Source: Mycolicibacterium porcinum
GTDB taxonomy: Bacteria; Actinomycetota; Actinomycetes; Mycobacteriales; Mycobacteriaceae
Direction of reading: 5' to 3'
Assembly (NCBI GenBank): GCA_002086835.1
Contig: MVIG01000032.1
Location: forward strand, 1 to 61,194
Length of the DNA: 61,194 nucleotides
The position numbers and the translations under genes are program-made. Shown piece after piece: positions 1-11,773 of the stretch (position 1 is the first letter of the stretch; each line of letters opens with the position of its first letter). The notes under the pieces were generated by a model. The model did no database searches. It was not told the origin of the DNA and saw only the letters and a program-made list of their open reading frames with translations.

Positions 1-144
1 CCCGATGAGGCGGTGGAGAAGGTCGGTCAGTACGTCACGTGGGGCCTGAACCACCTGGTGTTCCACGCGCCCGGGCACGACCAGCGCCGGTTCCTCGACC
101 TGTTCAAGAAGGACCTGGAACCCAGGCTGCGCAAGCTGGGTTAG
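1..144 (+). CDS. fgd1: F420-dependent glucose-6-phosphate dehydrogenase, C-terminal end (partial)
   Basis: Only the last 47 codons are inside the window, read in frame 1 and ending at TAG 142-144. The visible tail contains the stretches [19 protein letters not shown] and RRFLDLF and ends in RLRKLG, which I recognise as the C-terminus of mycobacterial Fgd1, a luciferase-like TIM-barrel enzyme that oxidises glucose-6-phosphate to 6-phosphogluconolactone while reducing cofactor F420. The identification is supported by position: in M. tuberculosis fgd1 (Rv0407) sits directly before pta-ackA. Here about 4 kb of accessory genes separates them. Confidence 0.85.
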   Translation, partial: PDEAVEKVGQYVTWGLNHLVFHAPGHDQRRFLDLFKKDLEPRLRKLG

Positions 145-161
145 CGACGCGTTTTCCTGCA

Positions 162-292
162 CCGCGAGTGTGCGTGTCTGCACCTCGCCACGCCGCACTT
201 ATCCGACACTGTGCGCACGCTCGTGCTCTGCGAGGGTGCGCCTGATGCCGGCAGTTATGGGCGTGTTCACCAGCAGACACGCACCCTCGCGG
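162..292. repeat. Nested intergenic inverted repeat
   Basis: Outer arms at 162-181 and 273-292 are complementary at 19 of 20 positions (CCGCGAGTGTGCGTGTCTGC against GCAGACACGCACCCTCGCGG). Inside lies a second hairpin, arms 213-223 and 231-241 (10 of 11 pairs, 7-nt loop). All four arms carry the same word, CGAGNGTGCG, in alternating orientation. It fills the gap between the convergent fgd1 and GntR genes, so it could terminate both transcripts, but it has no T-run and the shared word suggests a repeat element. Confidence 0.6.
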
Positions 293-304
293 GGCAAGGC
301 AAGG

Positions 305-1066
305 TCAGGCACTGCTCACTGACCGCTGCACCGCCCCGACACTTCCGTGGCTGGTGGCGGTGAGCCGGACCCGGTCGGCGCGGAACAGGTCGTAGGCGTA
401 CTCGAACGGCACACCACTGGTGTCGCGGGTGATCCGAGTGATCGCCAAAAGCGGCTTGCGGTGGGCGATGTCGAGCCATTGCGCCTCGCGCGGGCTGGCA
501 CTGACCACTTCGATGGTCTCGGTGGTGACCGCGGGCGTCAGCCCGTACCGCACCCGCACCAGCTCATAGAGGGACCCGCCGAGCGGTTGTTCGAGCAGGT
601 CCTCCATGTGCTCGGCCACGAAGCACGCCTGATCCACCGACAGCGGCACCCCGTCGGCGAAGCGCAGCCGTCGGACCGTGAATATCTCTGTCCCATCCTC
701 GATTTCGAGTGCACGCGCCTCGACCTCCGTCGCCGGCCTGCGGTCGGTGGCCAGGACCCGGGTGGCGCTGCTGTGACCGCCGCTGTGTAACCGGGCGGGA
801 AGCCCGGCCAGCTCGGCGGCGTTGCGTTCCACCACGTCGGCACGGACGAACGTGCCGCCGTTGCGCCCGGTCCGGCGCTCCAGCACGCCGGCCTGGCTCA
901 GCGGCAACAGCGCGCTGCGCAGCGTCGACCGCGACACCGCGAAACTCTCCGCCATCTCCCGCTCGGTGCCCAGTCGCGAGCCCGGCCGCAGGGTGCCCAG
1001 GGCCAGCATGGACAGGATGCGCCGGCGCACGTCCTCGGCGACGGGGCCGCCCGGGGTCTGGGACAT
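305..1066 (-). CDS. GntR-family transcriptional regulator (HutC/UTRA type)
   Basis: A 253-residue DNA-binding repressor. An N-terminal winged helix-turn-helix is visible in roughly residues 10-75 (RRRILSMLALGTLRPGSRL, then SRSTLRSALLPLSQAGVLE and the wing RTGRNGGTF). A C-terminal UTRA ligand-binding domain follows from about residue 100 (TVRRLRFADGVPLSVD; the end RITRDTSGVPFEYAYDLFR is typical). I chose the ATG at 1066, 16 codons inside the longest frame, because homology starts there. It is transcribed divergently from the APC permease at 1311 and probably controls it and the aminotransferase; the ligand is unknown, presumably the transported amine or a metabolite of it. Confidence 0.85.
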   Translation of the reverse strand: MSQTPGGPVAEDVRRRILSMLALGTLRPGSRLGTEREMAESFAVSRSTLRSALLPLSQAGVLERRTGRNGGTFVRADVVERNAAELAGLPARLHSGGHSSATRVLATDRRPATEVEARALEIEDGTEIFTVRRLRFADGVPLSVDQACFVAEHMEDLLEQPLGGSLYELVRVRYGLTPAVTTETIEVVSASPREAQWLDIAHRKPLLAITRITRDTSGVPFEYAYDLFRADRVRLTATSHGSVGAVQRSVSSA

Positions 1067-1266
1067 ACCCCGAGTGTGAACCAAATCGAGCCTGCGGAGC
1101 AGACCAAAACCCACCGATTAACCTGGCTGTTGCACGTTTCCCAGGTTCGAAACATGGCGGCAACAAACGTCCTGAGCCGCAATGATTTTCGAGTTGACCG
1201 ATGATCTGGGCGGGATAACAATGTGCTGCGTCGCACTACAAAGCCGTCGTCGACGCCACCCAATCA

Positions 1267-1281
1267 GACCAAATAGTGGTC
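1267..1281. promoter_or_regulatory. Putative GntR operator (15-bp palindrome)
   Basis: GACCA-N5-TGGTC is a perfect inverted repeat 30 bp before the permease start codon, in the divergent space between the GntR gene and the permease. Repressor binding here would block permease transcription. The arms resemble those of other UTRA-family sites, but in reversed orientation relative to the TGGTCT-AGACCA class, so assignment to this regulator is inference from position. Confidence 0.4.
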
Positions 1282-1310
1282 CGAAAACCGTCCCTCAGTG
1301 AGGACCCGCA

Positions 1311-2867
1311 ATGAGCGAGATCATCGATCCGCCGGCACCGTCCGGCGCCTCCATCCAACGCCTGAAACCCAACGCCGTGGGACTGGTCGGCGTGCTGTTC
1401 ATGGCAGTCGCCACGGCCGCTCCCATCACCGCCATGGTCGGCAACGTCCCGATCGCGGTCGGCTTCGGCAACGGTGCCTACGCGCCCGCCGGATACTTCG
1501 TCGCCACCATCGTGCTGACCCTGTTCGCCATCGGCTACGCGGCCATGAGCAAGCACATCACCGCCACCGGTGCCTTCTACGGATACATCTCGCACGGCCT
1601 GGGGCGCGTCGTCGGCCTGGGCGCGGGGTTCCTCACCGCGCTGGCCTACATGGTGTTCGAGGCCTCGCTCATCGGCATCTTCTCGTTCTTCGGCAACGAC
1701 CTGTTCAAGTCGTTCTTCAACGTCGACGTGCCGTGGGTGATCTTCGCGGTCGTGATGCTGGCGGTGAACGCCGTGCTGACCTATTTCGACATCAATCTGG
1801 CGGCCAAAGTGCTCGGGGTGTTCCTGATCACCGAGATCATCATGCTGGCCATGATGGCGCTGTCGGTGGTGTTCACCGGTGGCGGCCCGCAGGGCTGGTC
1901 GCTGGGATCGCTCAACCCGCTCAACGGTTTCCAGAGCCTGTCCGGTGAGGTGGCCGGTGTCGACGGCAGCATGATCACCGTCGCCGGATCGGCCGGCGTC
2001 GGCCTGTTCTTCGCGTTCTGGTCGTGGGTGGGTTTCGAGTCCAGTGCGATGTACGGCGAAGAGTCGCGAAACCCCAAGAAGATCATCCCGATTGCGGTGA
2101 TCTCGTCAGTCGTCGGTATCGGCGCGTTCTACGTTCTGGTGTCCTGGCTGGCGATCGTCGGTACGGGTCCGCAGAATGCGATTGCGCTGGCGCAGGATTC
2201 GGCCACCGCGGGTGACATCTTCTTCACCCCGGTGCAGCAGCATCTGGGTGCGTGGGCGGTCGACATGTTCAAGATCCTGTTGATGACAGGCTCGTTCGCG
2301 TGTGGCATGGCGTTCCACAACTGCGCCGCACGCTACCTGTACGCCATCGGCCGCGAGAATGTCATCCCTGGCATGCGCAAGACCATCGGCGCCACCCACC
2401 CGGTGCACGGCTCGCCGCACATCGCCGGATTCGTGCAGACCGGTTTCGCGACCGTGGTGGTGCTGTTCTTCGACATCACCGGGCGTGACCCCTACACGGG
2501 TCTCTACGGCCTGATGGCGTTGCTGGGTACCACGGCCATCATGATCGTGCAGGCCCTGGCGGCGTTCTCGGTGATCTCGTTCTTCCACGTGCAGAAGCGC
2601 CATCCCGAGACCGCGAACTGGTTCACCACTTTCCTGGCGCCTCTGCTGGGCGGGGTGGGGATGCTCTACGTCATCTATCTGCTCGCCAAGAACGCGTCGT
2701 TTGCTGCGGGTTCGGCCGCGTCGGACTGGATCTTCACCTCCATCCCGTATGTTGTCGGCATCGCCGGACTCGGTGGGGTGCTGTGGGCGCTTCTCCTGAA
2801 ATTCAGGGATCCGCAACGCTATTCCGATCTGGGGCGCACAGTGTTGGAGGAAGCGCACGAACGCTGA
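1311..2867 (+). CDS. APC-superfamily amino acid/amine permease
   Basis: A 518-residue integral membrane transporter with about twelve hydrophobic segments, beginning near residue 23 (AVGLVGVLFMAVATAAPITAM, the conserved first helix with its glycine-rich break). The APC signature FFAFWSWVGFESSAMYGEES occurs near residues 230-250, the conserved helix 6 region of the family. The start ATG has GAGGA eight bases upstream. It is followed after 15 bp by a class III aminotransferase, so the pair probably imports and deaminates an amine or amino acid. The substrate cannot be told from sequence. Confidence 0.85.
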   Translation: MSEIIDPPAPSGASIQRLKPNAVGLVGVLFMAVATAAPITAMVGNVPIAVGFGNGAYAPAGYFVATIVLTLFAIGYAAMSKHITATGAFYGYISHGLGRVVGLGAGFLTALAYMVFEASLIGIFSFFGNDLFKSFFNVDVPWVIFAVVMLAVNAVLTYFDINLAAKVLGVFLITEIIMLAMMALSVVFTGGGPQGWSLGSLNPLNGFQSLSGEVAGVDGSMITVAGSAGVGLFFAFWSWVGFESSAMYGEESRNPKKIIPIAVISSVVGIGAFYVLVSWLAIVGTGPQNAIALAQDSATAGDIFFTPVQQHLGAWAVDMFKILLMTGSFACGMAFHNCAARYLYAIGRENVIPGMRKTIGATHPVHGSPHIAGFVQTGFATVVVLFFDITGRDPYTGLYGLMALLGTTAIMIVQALAAFSVISFFHVQKRHPETANWFTTFLAPLLGGVGMLYVIYLLAKNASFAAGSAASDWIFTSIPYVVGIAGLGGVLWALLLKFRDPQRYSDLGRTVLEEAHER

Positions 2868-2882
2868 ACGGGGGCCACGGGT

Positions 2883-4205
2883 ATGAGTTTCTCGAACATC
2901 ATGGACTCCAACAGCTATTCGGGCGGAGTGGCGACCGATCCCGACAGTGCGGAGTTGATCTCAGCCCGTGAACGCATGCTGGGCCCGGCGTACCGGCTGT
3001 TCTACGAACGGCCGGTACACCTGGTCCGGGGTGCAGGCAGCCACCTGTTCGACGCGGACGGCGAACGCTACCTCGACGCCTACAACAACGTGGTCAGCGT
3101 CGGGCACTGCCACCCGCGCGTGGTCGCCGCCATCACCCGCCAGGCCGAGACGCTCAACACCCACACCCGTTACCTGCACGACGGCATCGTGGAGTACTCG
3201 GAGCGGCTGTTGGCCACGCTCGGCGGCGAAGTGGACCAGGTGATGTATGCCTGCACCGGCTCGGAGGCCAACGATCTGGCCCTGCGGGTCGCCCAGATGC
3301 ACACCGGGGCTCGTGGCGTGATCGTCACGCGCGACGCCTATCACGGCAATACCGAAGCAGTGACCGCCATTTCACCGTCGATCGGCGGCGCCACGACCAT
3401 CGGTGCACATGTACGCATCGTGGACGCGCCCGACAGCTACCGGTCGGGCGGCCAGGTGGCGGACCGGTTCCTGGCCGACGTGGCAGCCGCGATCGCCGAC
3501 CTGGAGGCGGCCGGGCACGGGCTGAGCTGCCTGGTCGTCGACACCTTCTTCTCGTCCGACGGCATCTATCCCGACCCCTCGGTGCTGGCGCCCGCGGTGG
3601 CGGCGGTACGCGCGGCGGGCGGAGTGTTCCTCGCCGACGAGGTGCAACCCGGGTTCGGCCGCACCGGGGAGGCGATGTGGGGCTTCACCCGCCACGGCGT
3701 CGTGCCCGACCTGGTCACCATGGGCAAGCCGATGGCCAACGGGTTGCCGGTGGCGGCGATGGCCGCCCGTAGTGAGGTCCTCGAGGCGTTCGCCCGCGAG
3801 GTGCCGTACTTCAACACGTTCGGCGGCAACCCCGTGTCGATGGCCGCCGCGGGTGCGGTGCTCGACGTGATCGAGGACGAGAGACTGATGGACAACGCGG
3901 CCCGGGTGGGCACCGCTCTGCGGGACGAGATCAGCCGGATCGCCGCCGAGAACCCACGCATCGGCGACGTCCGTGGTGCCGGGCTGTACGTCGGCGTCGA
4001 GATGGTCACCGATCCCGAGCTCAAGACTCCCGATCGCGCGGGGGCCCACGACCTGGTCAACGCGATGCGCGACCGCAAGGTGCTGATCTCGGTCTGCGGG
4101 GCCGACGGCAACGTCCTCAAGGTGCGTCCGCCGTTGGTGTTCTCGGACCGCGACGTGGACTGGTTCAGCACGGAATTTGCGGGGGCAGTGGCGGCGCTGG
4201 GTTGA
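2883..4205 (+). CDS. Class III PLP-dependent aminotransferase
   Basis: A 440-residue fold-type I PLP enzyme of the omega-aminotransferase group. Visible are the glycine-rich cofactor segment CTGSEAND (about 120), the aspartate that binds the pyridine nitrogen in FLADEVQPGFGRTG (about 250), and the Schiff-base lysine in TMGKPMANGLPVA (about 280). The C-terminal KVRPPLVFSDRDVDW is typical. Its closest look is to the ethanolamine-phosphate lyase/AGXT2-like subgroup, but substrate class is not decidable by eye. It lies in an apparent operon with the upstream permease and directly before pta. Confidence 0.85.
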   Translation: MSFSNIMDSNSYSGGVATDPDSAELISARERMLGPAYRLFYERPVHLVRGAGSHLFDADGERYLDAYNNVVSVGHCHPRVVAAITRQAETLNTHTRYLHDGIVEYSERLLATLGGEVDQVMYACTGSEANDLALRVAQMHTGARGVIVTRDAYHGNTEAVTAISPSIGGATTIGAHVRIVDAPDSYRSGGQVADRFLADVAAAIADLEAAGHGLSCLVVDTFFSSDGIYPDPSVLAPAVAAVRAAGGVFLADEVQPGFGRTGEAMWGFTRHGVVPDLVTMGKPMANGLPVAAMAARSEVLEAFAREVPYFNTFGGNPVSMAAAGAVLDVIEDERLMDNAARVGTALRDEISRIAAENPRIGDVRGAGLYVGVEMVTDPELKTPDRAGAHDLVNAMRDRKVLISVCGADGNVLKVRPPLVFSDRDVDWFSTEFAGAVAALG

Positions 4206-4224
4206 TCTAGGGAATGCTGGAGCG

Positions 4225-6303
4225 GTGCCGGATGGAAACATCGCGACCGCGATCTACATAGCCTCACCCGAAGGTGACACCGGCAAGTCGACGATTGCGC
4301 TGGGCATCCTGCATCGGCTTGCCGCGACCGTGCCCAGGGTGGGGGTGTTCCGGCCCATCACACGCCTCGGTGAGGATCGCGACTACATCCTCGAACTGCT
4401 GCTGGCCGGCACCACCGCGGGACTCAGCTACGACGACTGCGTGGGCGTCAGCTACCAGCAGGTGCACGAGGACCCCGAGGCCGCCATCGCCGACATCGTC
4501 GACCGGTTCCACCGGGTGGCCGAGCAGTGCGACGCCGTGTTGATCGTGGGCAGTGACTACACCGACGTCGCGACCCCGAGCGAGCTGAGCATGAATGCGC
4601 GCATCGCGGTCAACCTGGGCGCGCCCGTGGTGCTCGCGGTCAAGGCCGCCGACCGCACGCCCGACGAGGTCGCCCATGTGGTCGAGGTGTGCCTGGCAGA
4701 GTTGAACCACCAGCACGCGCACGCCGCGGCGGTGGTGGCCAACCGGTGCGATCCCGCACAGTTGACCGCGGTGGCCGCGGCGCTCAAACCGCTCGGCCCG
4801 CCCGCCTACGTGCTACCCGAGGAACCACTGCTGGTGGCGCCGTCGGTGGCCGAATTACAGGTGGCGGTAGACGGCAACTTGATCGCCGGAGACCCGGAGC
4901 TGATGTCGCGTGAAGCGATGGGCGTGCTGGTGGCGGGCATGACCGCCGAGCATGTGCTGGAGCGTCTCACCGAGGGCGTCGCGGTGGTGACCCCGGGCGA
5001 CCGGTCCGACGTGGTGCTGGCCGTGGTGAGTGCCCATGCCGCGGAAGGTTTTCCGTCACTGTCCTGCATCATTCTCAACGGCGGGCTGGAATTGCATCCG
5101 GCCATCGCCTCGCTGGTGGAGGGGTTGGGGCTGCGGCTGCCGATCGTGGCCACCGAGTACGGAACCTTCGAGACCGCGAGCCGGGTCGCCGGTGCCCGGG
5201 GCCGGGTCACCGCGAAATCGCAGCGCAAGATCGACACCGCGCTGGCGCTGATGGACAAGCACGTCGACGTCAACGATCTGCTCGCGCAGCTGAGCATCCC
5301 GATTCCCGCGGTGACCACACCGCAGATGTTCACCTACCAACTGCTCGACCAGGCCCGCTCCGACCGCAAGCGCATCGTGCTGCCCGAAGGTACCGATGAC
5401 CGGATTCTCAAGGCCGCCGGCCGGTTGCTGCAACACGAGGTGGCCGAGCTGACGATCCTCGGCGAGGAGAGCCAGGTTCGTTCCCGGGCAGCCGAACTCG
5501 GCGTGAACATCGATGCGGCCGTCGTTCTCGATCCGCGGACCAGCGCGTTGTGTGACCAGTTCGCCGAGCAGTACGCCGAGCTGCGCCGCAAGAAGGGCGT
5601 CACCGTCGAGCAGGCCCGCGAGATCATCCACGACGTCTCGTACTTCGGCACCATGCTGGTGCACAACGAGATGGTGGACGGCATGGTGTCGGGTGCCGCC
5701 CACACCACGGCGCACACGGTGCGCCCGGCTTTCGAGATCATCCGTACCGCGCCGGGCATCTCGACGGTGTCGAGCATCTTCCTGATGTGCCTGGCCGACC
5801 GGGTGCTGGCGTACGGCGACTGCGCGATCGTGCCCGATCCGACCTCGGAGCAACTCGCCGACATCGCGATCTCGTCGGCGCGCACCGCGGCGCAGTTCGG
5901 CATCGACCCGCGGGTGGCCATGCTGTCCTACTCGACGGGCACCTCGGGCACCGGCGCCGACGTCGACAAGGTCCGAACCGCAACCGAATTGGTACGGCAG
6001 CGGGAACCGGAGCTGTTGGTCGAGGGGCCGATCCAGTACGACGCCGCGGTGGAGCCGTCGGTGGCCGCCACCAAGATGCCCGATTCGGCCGTGGCCGGGC
6101 GTGCGACGGTGCTGATCTTCCCTGACCTCAACACCGGCAACAACACCTACAAGGCCGTGCAACGGAGCGCCGGTGCGATCGCGATCGGCCCGGTGCTACA
6201 GGGCCTCAACAAGCCGGTCAACGACCTGTCCCGAGGAGCGTTGGTGGAGGACATCGTGAACACCGTGGCGATCACGGCTATCCAGGCGCAGGGGTGTAAA
6301 TGA
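4225..6303 (+). CDS. pta: Phosphate acetyltransferase (long form)
   Basis: A 692-residue enzyme interconverting acetyl-CoA and acetyl phosphate. It has the three-domain long architecture: an N-terminal BioD-like P-loop domain ([10 protein letters not shown] at about 14-23), a central DRTGG region, and the catalytic PTA_PTB domain from about residue 365 ([34 protein letters not shown]; the [16 protein letters not shown] loop). I take GTG 4225 as start: it has GGAG just upstream, avoids overlap with the preceding gene and gives almost the length of M. tuberculosis Pta (about 690). The stop overlaps the ackA start in ATGA, so the two are translationally coupled. Confidence 0.95.
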   Translation: MPDGNIATAIYIASPEGDTGKSTIALGILHRLAATVPRVGVFRPITRLGEDRDYILELLLAGTTAGLSYDDCVGVSYQQVHEDPEAAIADIVDRFHRVAEQCDAVLIVGSDYTDVATPSELSMNARIAVNLGAPVVLAVKAADRTPDEVAHVVEVCLAELNHQHAHAAAVVANRCDPAQLTAVAAALKPLGPPAYVLPEEPLLVAPSVAELQVAVDGNLIAGDPELMSREAMGVLVAGMTAEHVLERLTEGVAVVTPGDRSDVVLAVVSAHAAEGFPSLSCIILNGGLELHPAIASLVEGLGLRLPIVATEYGTFETASRVAGARGRVTAKSQRKIDTALALMDKHVDVNDLLAQLSIPIPAVTTPQMFTYQLLDQARSDRKRIVLPEGTDDRILKAAGRLLQHEVAELTILGEESQVRSRAAELGVNIDAAVVLDPRTSALCDQFAEQYAELRRKKGVTVEQAREIIHDVSYFGTMLVHNEMVDGMVSGAAHTTAHTVRPAFEIIRTAPGISTVSSIFLMCLADRVLAYGDCAIVPDPTSEQLADIAISSARTAAQFGIDPRVAMLSYSTGTSGTGADVDKVRTATELVRQREPELLVEGPIQYDAAVEPSVAATKMPDSAVAGRATVLIFPDLNTGNNTYKAVQRSAGAIAIGPVLQGLNKPVNDLSRGALVEDIVNTVAITAIQAQGCK

Positions 6304-7430
6304 CGGTACTGGTGGTCAACTCCGGCTCCTCGTCGCTGAAATATGCGGTGGTGAAACCGGATTCGGGCCAGTTCCTGGCCGACGGCATCATCGAGCAGAT
6401 CGGCTCGGAGCAGGTGCCCGACCATGACGCCGCGTTGCGGGCGGCGTTCGACGAACTGGCCGGACAGGACTTGCACCTGGACACGCTGGGCCTGGTGGCG
6501 GTCGGGCACCGGGTGGTGCACGGCGGCAAGGCCTTCTACCAGCCCACCCTGATCGACGCCGAGCTGATCGCCAAGGTGCAAGAGCTCGCCCCGCTTGCCC
6601 CGCTGCACAATCCGCCCGCTCTGCTCGGCATCGAGGTAGCGCGCAAACTGCTGCCCGATCTGCCGCACGTCGCCGTGTTCGACACCGCGTTCTTCCACAA
6701 TCTGCCCGAGGCCGCGGCAACCTATGCCATAGACCTCGCGGTGGCCGAGCGGTGGGGTATCCGTCGCTACGGATTCCACGGCACCTCACACCAGTACGTC
6801 AGCCAACAGGCGGCGGCGTTCCTCGATCAGCCGTACGAGTCGCTGAATCAGATTGTGCTGCACCTGGGTAACGGCGCGTCGGCGTCGGCGATCGCCGGAG
6901 GCCGGCCGGTGGACACCTCGATGGGACTGACGCCGATGGAGGGCCTGGTGATGGGCACCCGCAGCGGCGACGTCGACCCGGGCATCATCATGTACCTGTC
7001 CCGCACGGCCGGTATGACGGTCGAGGCCATCGACACGATGCTCAACAGGCAGTCGGGTGTGCGTGGACTCGGCGGCGAGAACGACTTCCGCACATTGCAC
7101 GCCCGGATCGAATCCGGTGATTCGAATGCGCAATTGGCGTACGACGTCTACATCCACCGACTGCGCAAGTACGTCGGTGCCTACCTGGCGGTGCTGGGCC
7201 GCGCCGACGTCATCAGCTTCACCGCCGGCGTGGGGGAGAACGACGCCGCGGTGCGCCGCGACGCGTTGGCCGGGTTGACTCGGCTGGGGATCGAGATCGA
7301 CGACGAACTCAACGCATCGCCGTCGCGTGAGACGCGGCGGATCTCGACATCGGGCTCGGCGGTCACGGTGCTGGTGGTGCCGACCAACGAGGAGTTGGCG
7401 ATCGCTCGCGCCGCCGCGGCGCTGGTCTGA
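6300..7430 (+). CDS. ackA: Acetate kinase
   Basis: A 376-residue cytosolic kinase that makes ATP and acetate from acetyl phosphate, the partner of Pta. ASKHA-fold motifs are all visible: [11 protein letters not shown] at the N-terminus, VGHRVVHGG (about 63-71), [13 protein letters not shown] with the catalytic-site histidine (about 158-170), [11 protein letters not shown] (about 188-198), and [13 protein letters not shown] near residue 310. The ATG overlaps the last bases of pta. The length is slightly short of the usual 390-400 residues but every core motif is intact. Confidence 0.95.
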   Translation: MTVLVVNSGSSSLKYAVVKPDSGQFLADGIIEQIGSEQVPDHDAALRAAFDELAGQDLHLDTLGLVAVGHRVVHGGKAFYQPTLIDAELIAKVQELAPLAPLHNPPALLGIEVARKLLPDLPHVAVFDTAFFHNLPEAAATYAIDLAVAERWGIRRYGFHGTSHQYVSQQAAAFLDQPYESLNQIVLHLGNGASASAIAGGRPVDTSMGLTPMEGLVMGTRSGDVDPGIIMYLSRTAGMTVEAIDTMLNRQSGVRGLGGENDFRTLHARIESGDSNAQLAYDVYIHRLRKYVGAYLAVLGRADVISFTAGVGENDAAVRRDALAGLTRLGIEIDDELNASPSRETRRISTSGSAVTVLVVPTNEELAIARAAAALV

Positions 7431-7486
7431 ATCAGAAGCCTTTGACTGTGCGCGTGTGGCGCAGAGTGTGCGCGGGTGGTGAGGAT

Positions 7487-8362
7487 TCAGCTGATGTGTC
7501 GCCGCTGACGCACGCTGGATTGTCTTTGGGCGAGGGCGGACCGCACCCGGCGAAGAATGGCAGCCGAACTGTCTTCCGATACCACGCGGATCACGACCCA
7601 GCCGAGATCCTTGAGCATCTCCAGGCGGCGAATGTCCTTGACGTACTGCCAACGGTCGGTCCGATGCTGGTCTCCGTCGTACTCGACAGCGACCATCCAC
7701 TCTTCCCACCCCATGTCGAGGTACGCGACAGGCAGTCCGTCGACGATGACGGGAATCTGAGTGGTGGGCCTGGGCAGCCCGTCGCGGACCAGCAGCAGTC
7801 GCAGCCAACTCTCCTTGGGTGACTGGGAGCCGGCGTCGACGAATGTCAGTGTGGTTTCGAGGCAGCGGAGGCCTCGGGCCCGCGGGTGTCTGGCTGCCAG
7901 CGCATGGACGTCGGCGATTGTGCAGCCCGTCGCGTTGAACAGTGCGTCTAGTCGTGCGACCCCCGTACTGAGAGTGCTGCGCCGTCCGATATCGAAAGCG
8001 GTTCTTTCGCAGGTGGTCAGCCTGACGCCGTGTCGTGAGACAGTCTCGCCGTCAAGGAGTGTGTCCCGCCGGATCATCACGCCGGCAGGTGCGCGCGTGT
8101 TGGTGTGGATCAACTCGACAGTGGTTGTCCGGTCGATCCATTTGGTGCCGTGGAACGCGGCGGCTGCCTGTCCGGCCACCACACCGTTGCGCTGTGACCA
8201 CAACCATGCACCCGTAGCACGCTGGGCAAGGGTGGGCGATACGTCGGCCGGCAGGTACACGTTCGGATACATCGCTTTGAAGCGTGTCCGCAGTTGATGG
8301 CGGTTCACCGCTCCGCGTGCCAACGCTTCGCTCCCGATGAACGGATTTGATAGTGCAGTCAT
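7487..8362 (-). CDS. Hypothetical protein with AbiEi-like N-terminus and DUF559/Vsr-like nuclease domain
   Basis: A 291-residue protein of a family abundant in mycobacteria. The first 100 residues resemble the winged-helix region of AbiEi antitoxin-like proteins (RGAVNRHQLRTRFKAMYPNVY). The C-terminal part from about 190 looks like a small PD-(D/E)XK/Vsr nuclease: KESWLRLLL supplies the glutamate, VAYLDMGWEE and VAVEYDGDQH supply acidic residues, and WVVIRV ends the core. It has no partner gene resembling AbiEii beside it. Whether it cuts DNA, and its cellular role, are unknown. It is transcribed away from pknG's promoter but on the same strand. Confidence 0.7.
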   Translation of the reverse strand: MTALSNPFIGSEALARGAVNRHQLRTRFKAMYPNVYLPADVSPTLAQRATGAWLWSQRNGVVAGQAAAAFHGTKWIDRTTTVELIHTNTRAPAGVMIRRDTLLDGETVSRHGVRLTTCERTAFDIGRRSTLSTGVARLDALFNATGCTIADVHALAARHPRARGLRCLETTLTFVDAGSQSPKESWLRLLLVRDGLPRPTTQIPVIVDGLPVAYLDMGWEEWMVAVEYDGDQHRTDRWQYVKDIRRLEMLKDLGWVVIRVVSEDSSAAILRRVRSALAQRQSSVRQRRHIS

Positions 8363-8395
8363 GTACGGAGATTCGCATCGCCGTCCGACGTGAGA

Positions 8396-8475
8396 ACCGA
8401 GTGTGCGCGCAGGGCGGGCAGGTTATCCACAAGCCGCTGTTCATACACACTCGACGCCTTGATCGCACACTCGGT
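8396..8475. repeat. Intergenic inverted repeat around a DnaA-box-like word
   Basis: Perfect 12-bp arms, ACCGAGTGTGCG at 8396-8407 and its complement at 8464-8475, flank 56 bp. The arm contains the CGAGTGTGCG word also seen near position 165. The spacer holds TTATCCACA (about 8423-8431), identical to the E. coli DnaA-box consensus. The element lies in the 133-bp gap between the pknG stop and the DUF559 gene start, both on the minus strand. Confidence 0.5.
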
Positions 8476-8495
8476 AGCGAGTCGAGGAAAGGGAT

Positions 8496-11772
<3,277 letters not shown>

Positions 11773-11773
<1 letters not shown>

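Noticed and set aside
1267-1281. DasR-type (dre) site for the GntR regulator
   Set aside because: The arms are GACCA...TGGTC, the reverse order of the TGGTCT-AGACCA dre core, and there are no amino-sugar genes nearby. Kept only as a generic putative operator.
5056-6162. Antisense open frame within pta
   Set aside because: The pta frame carries complete catalytic motifs; the opposite strand has a histidine- and arginine-rich low-information translation.
7431-7486. Terminator after ackA
   Set aside because: The gap holds a short direct repeat of TGTGCGCG(T/G)GTGG but no convincing inverted repeat.
8423-8431. TTATCCACA as a replication origin signal
   Set aside because: A single box, without an AT-rich region, dnaA/dnaN genes or clustered boxes nearby, does not make an origin.
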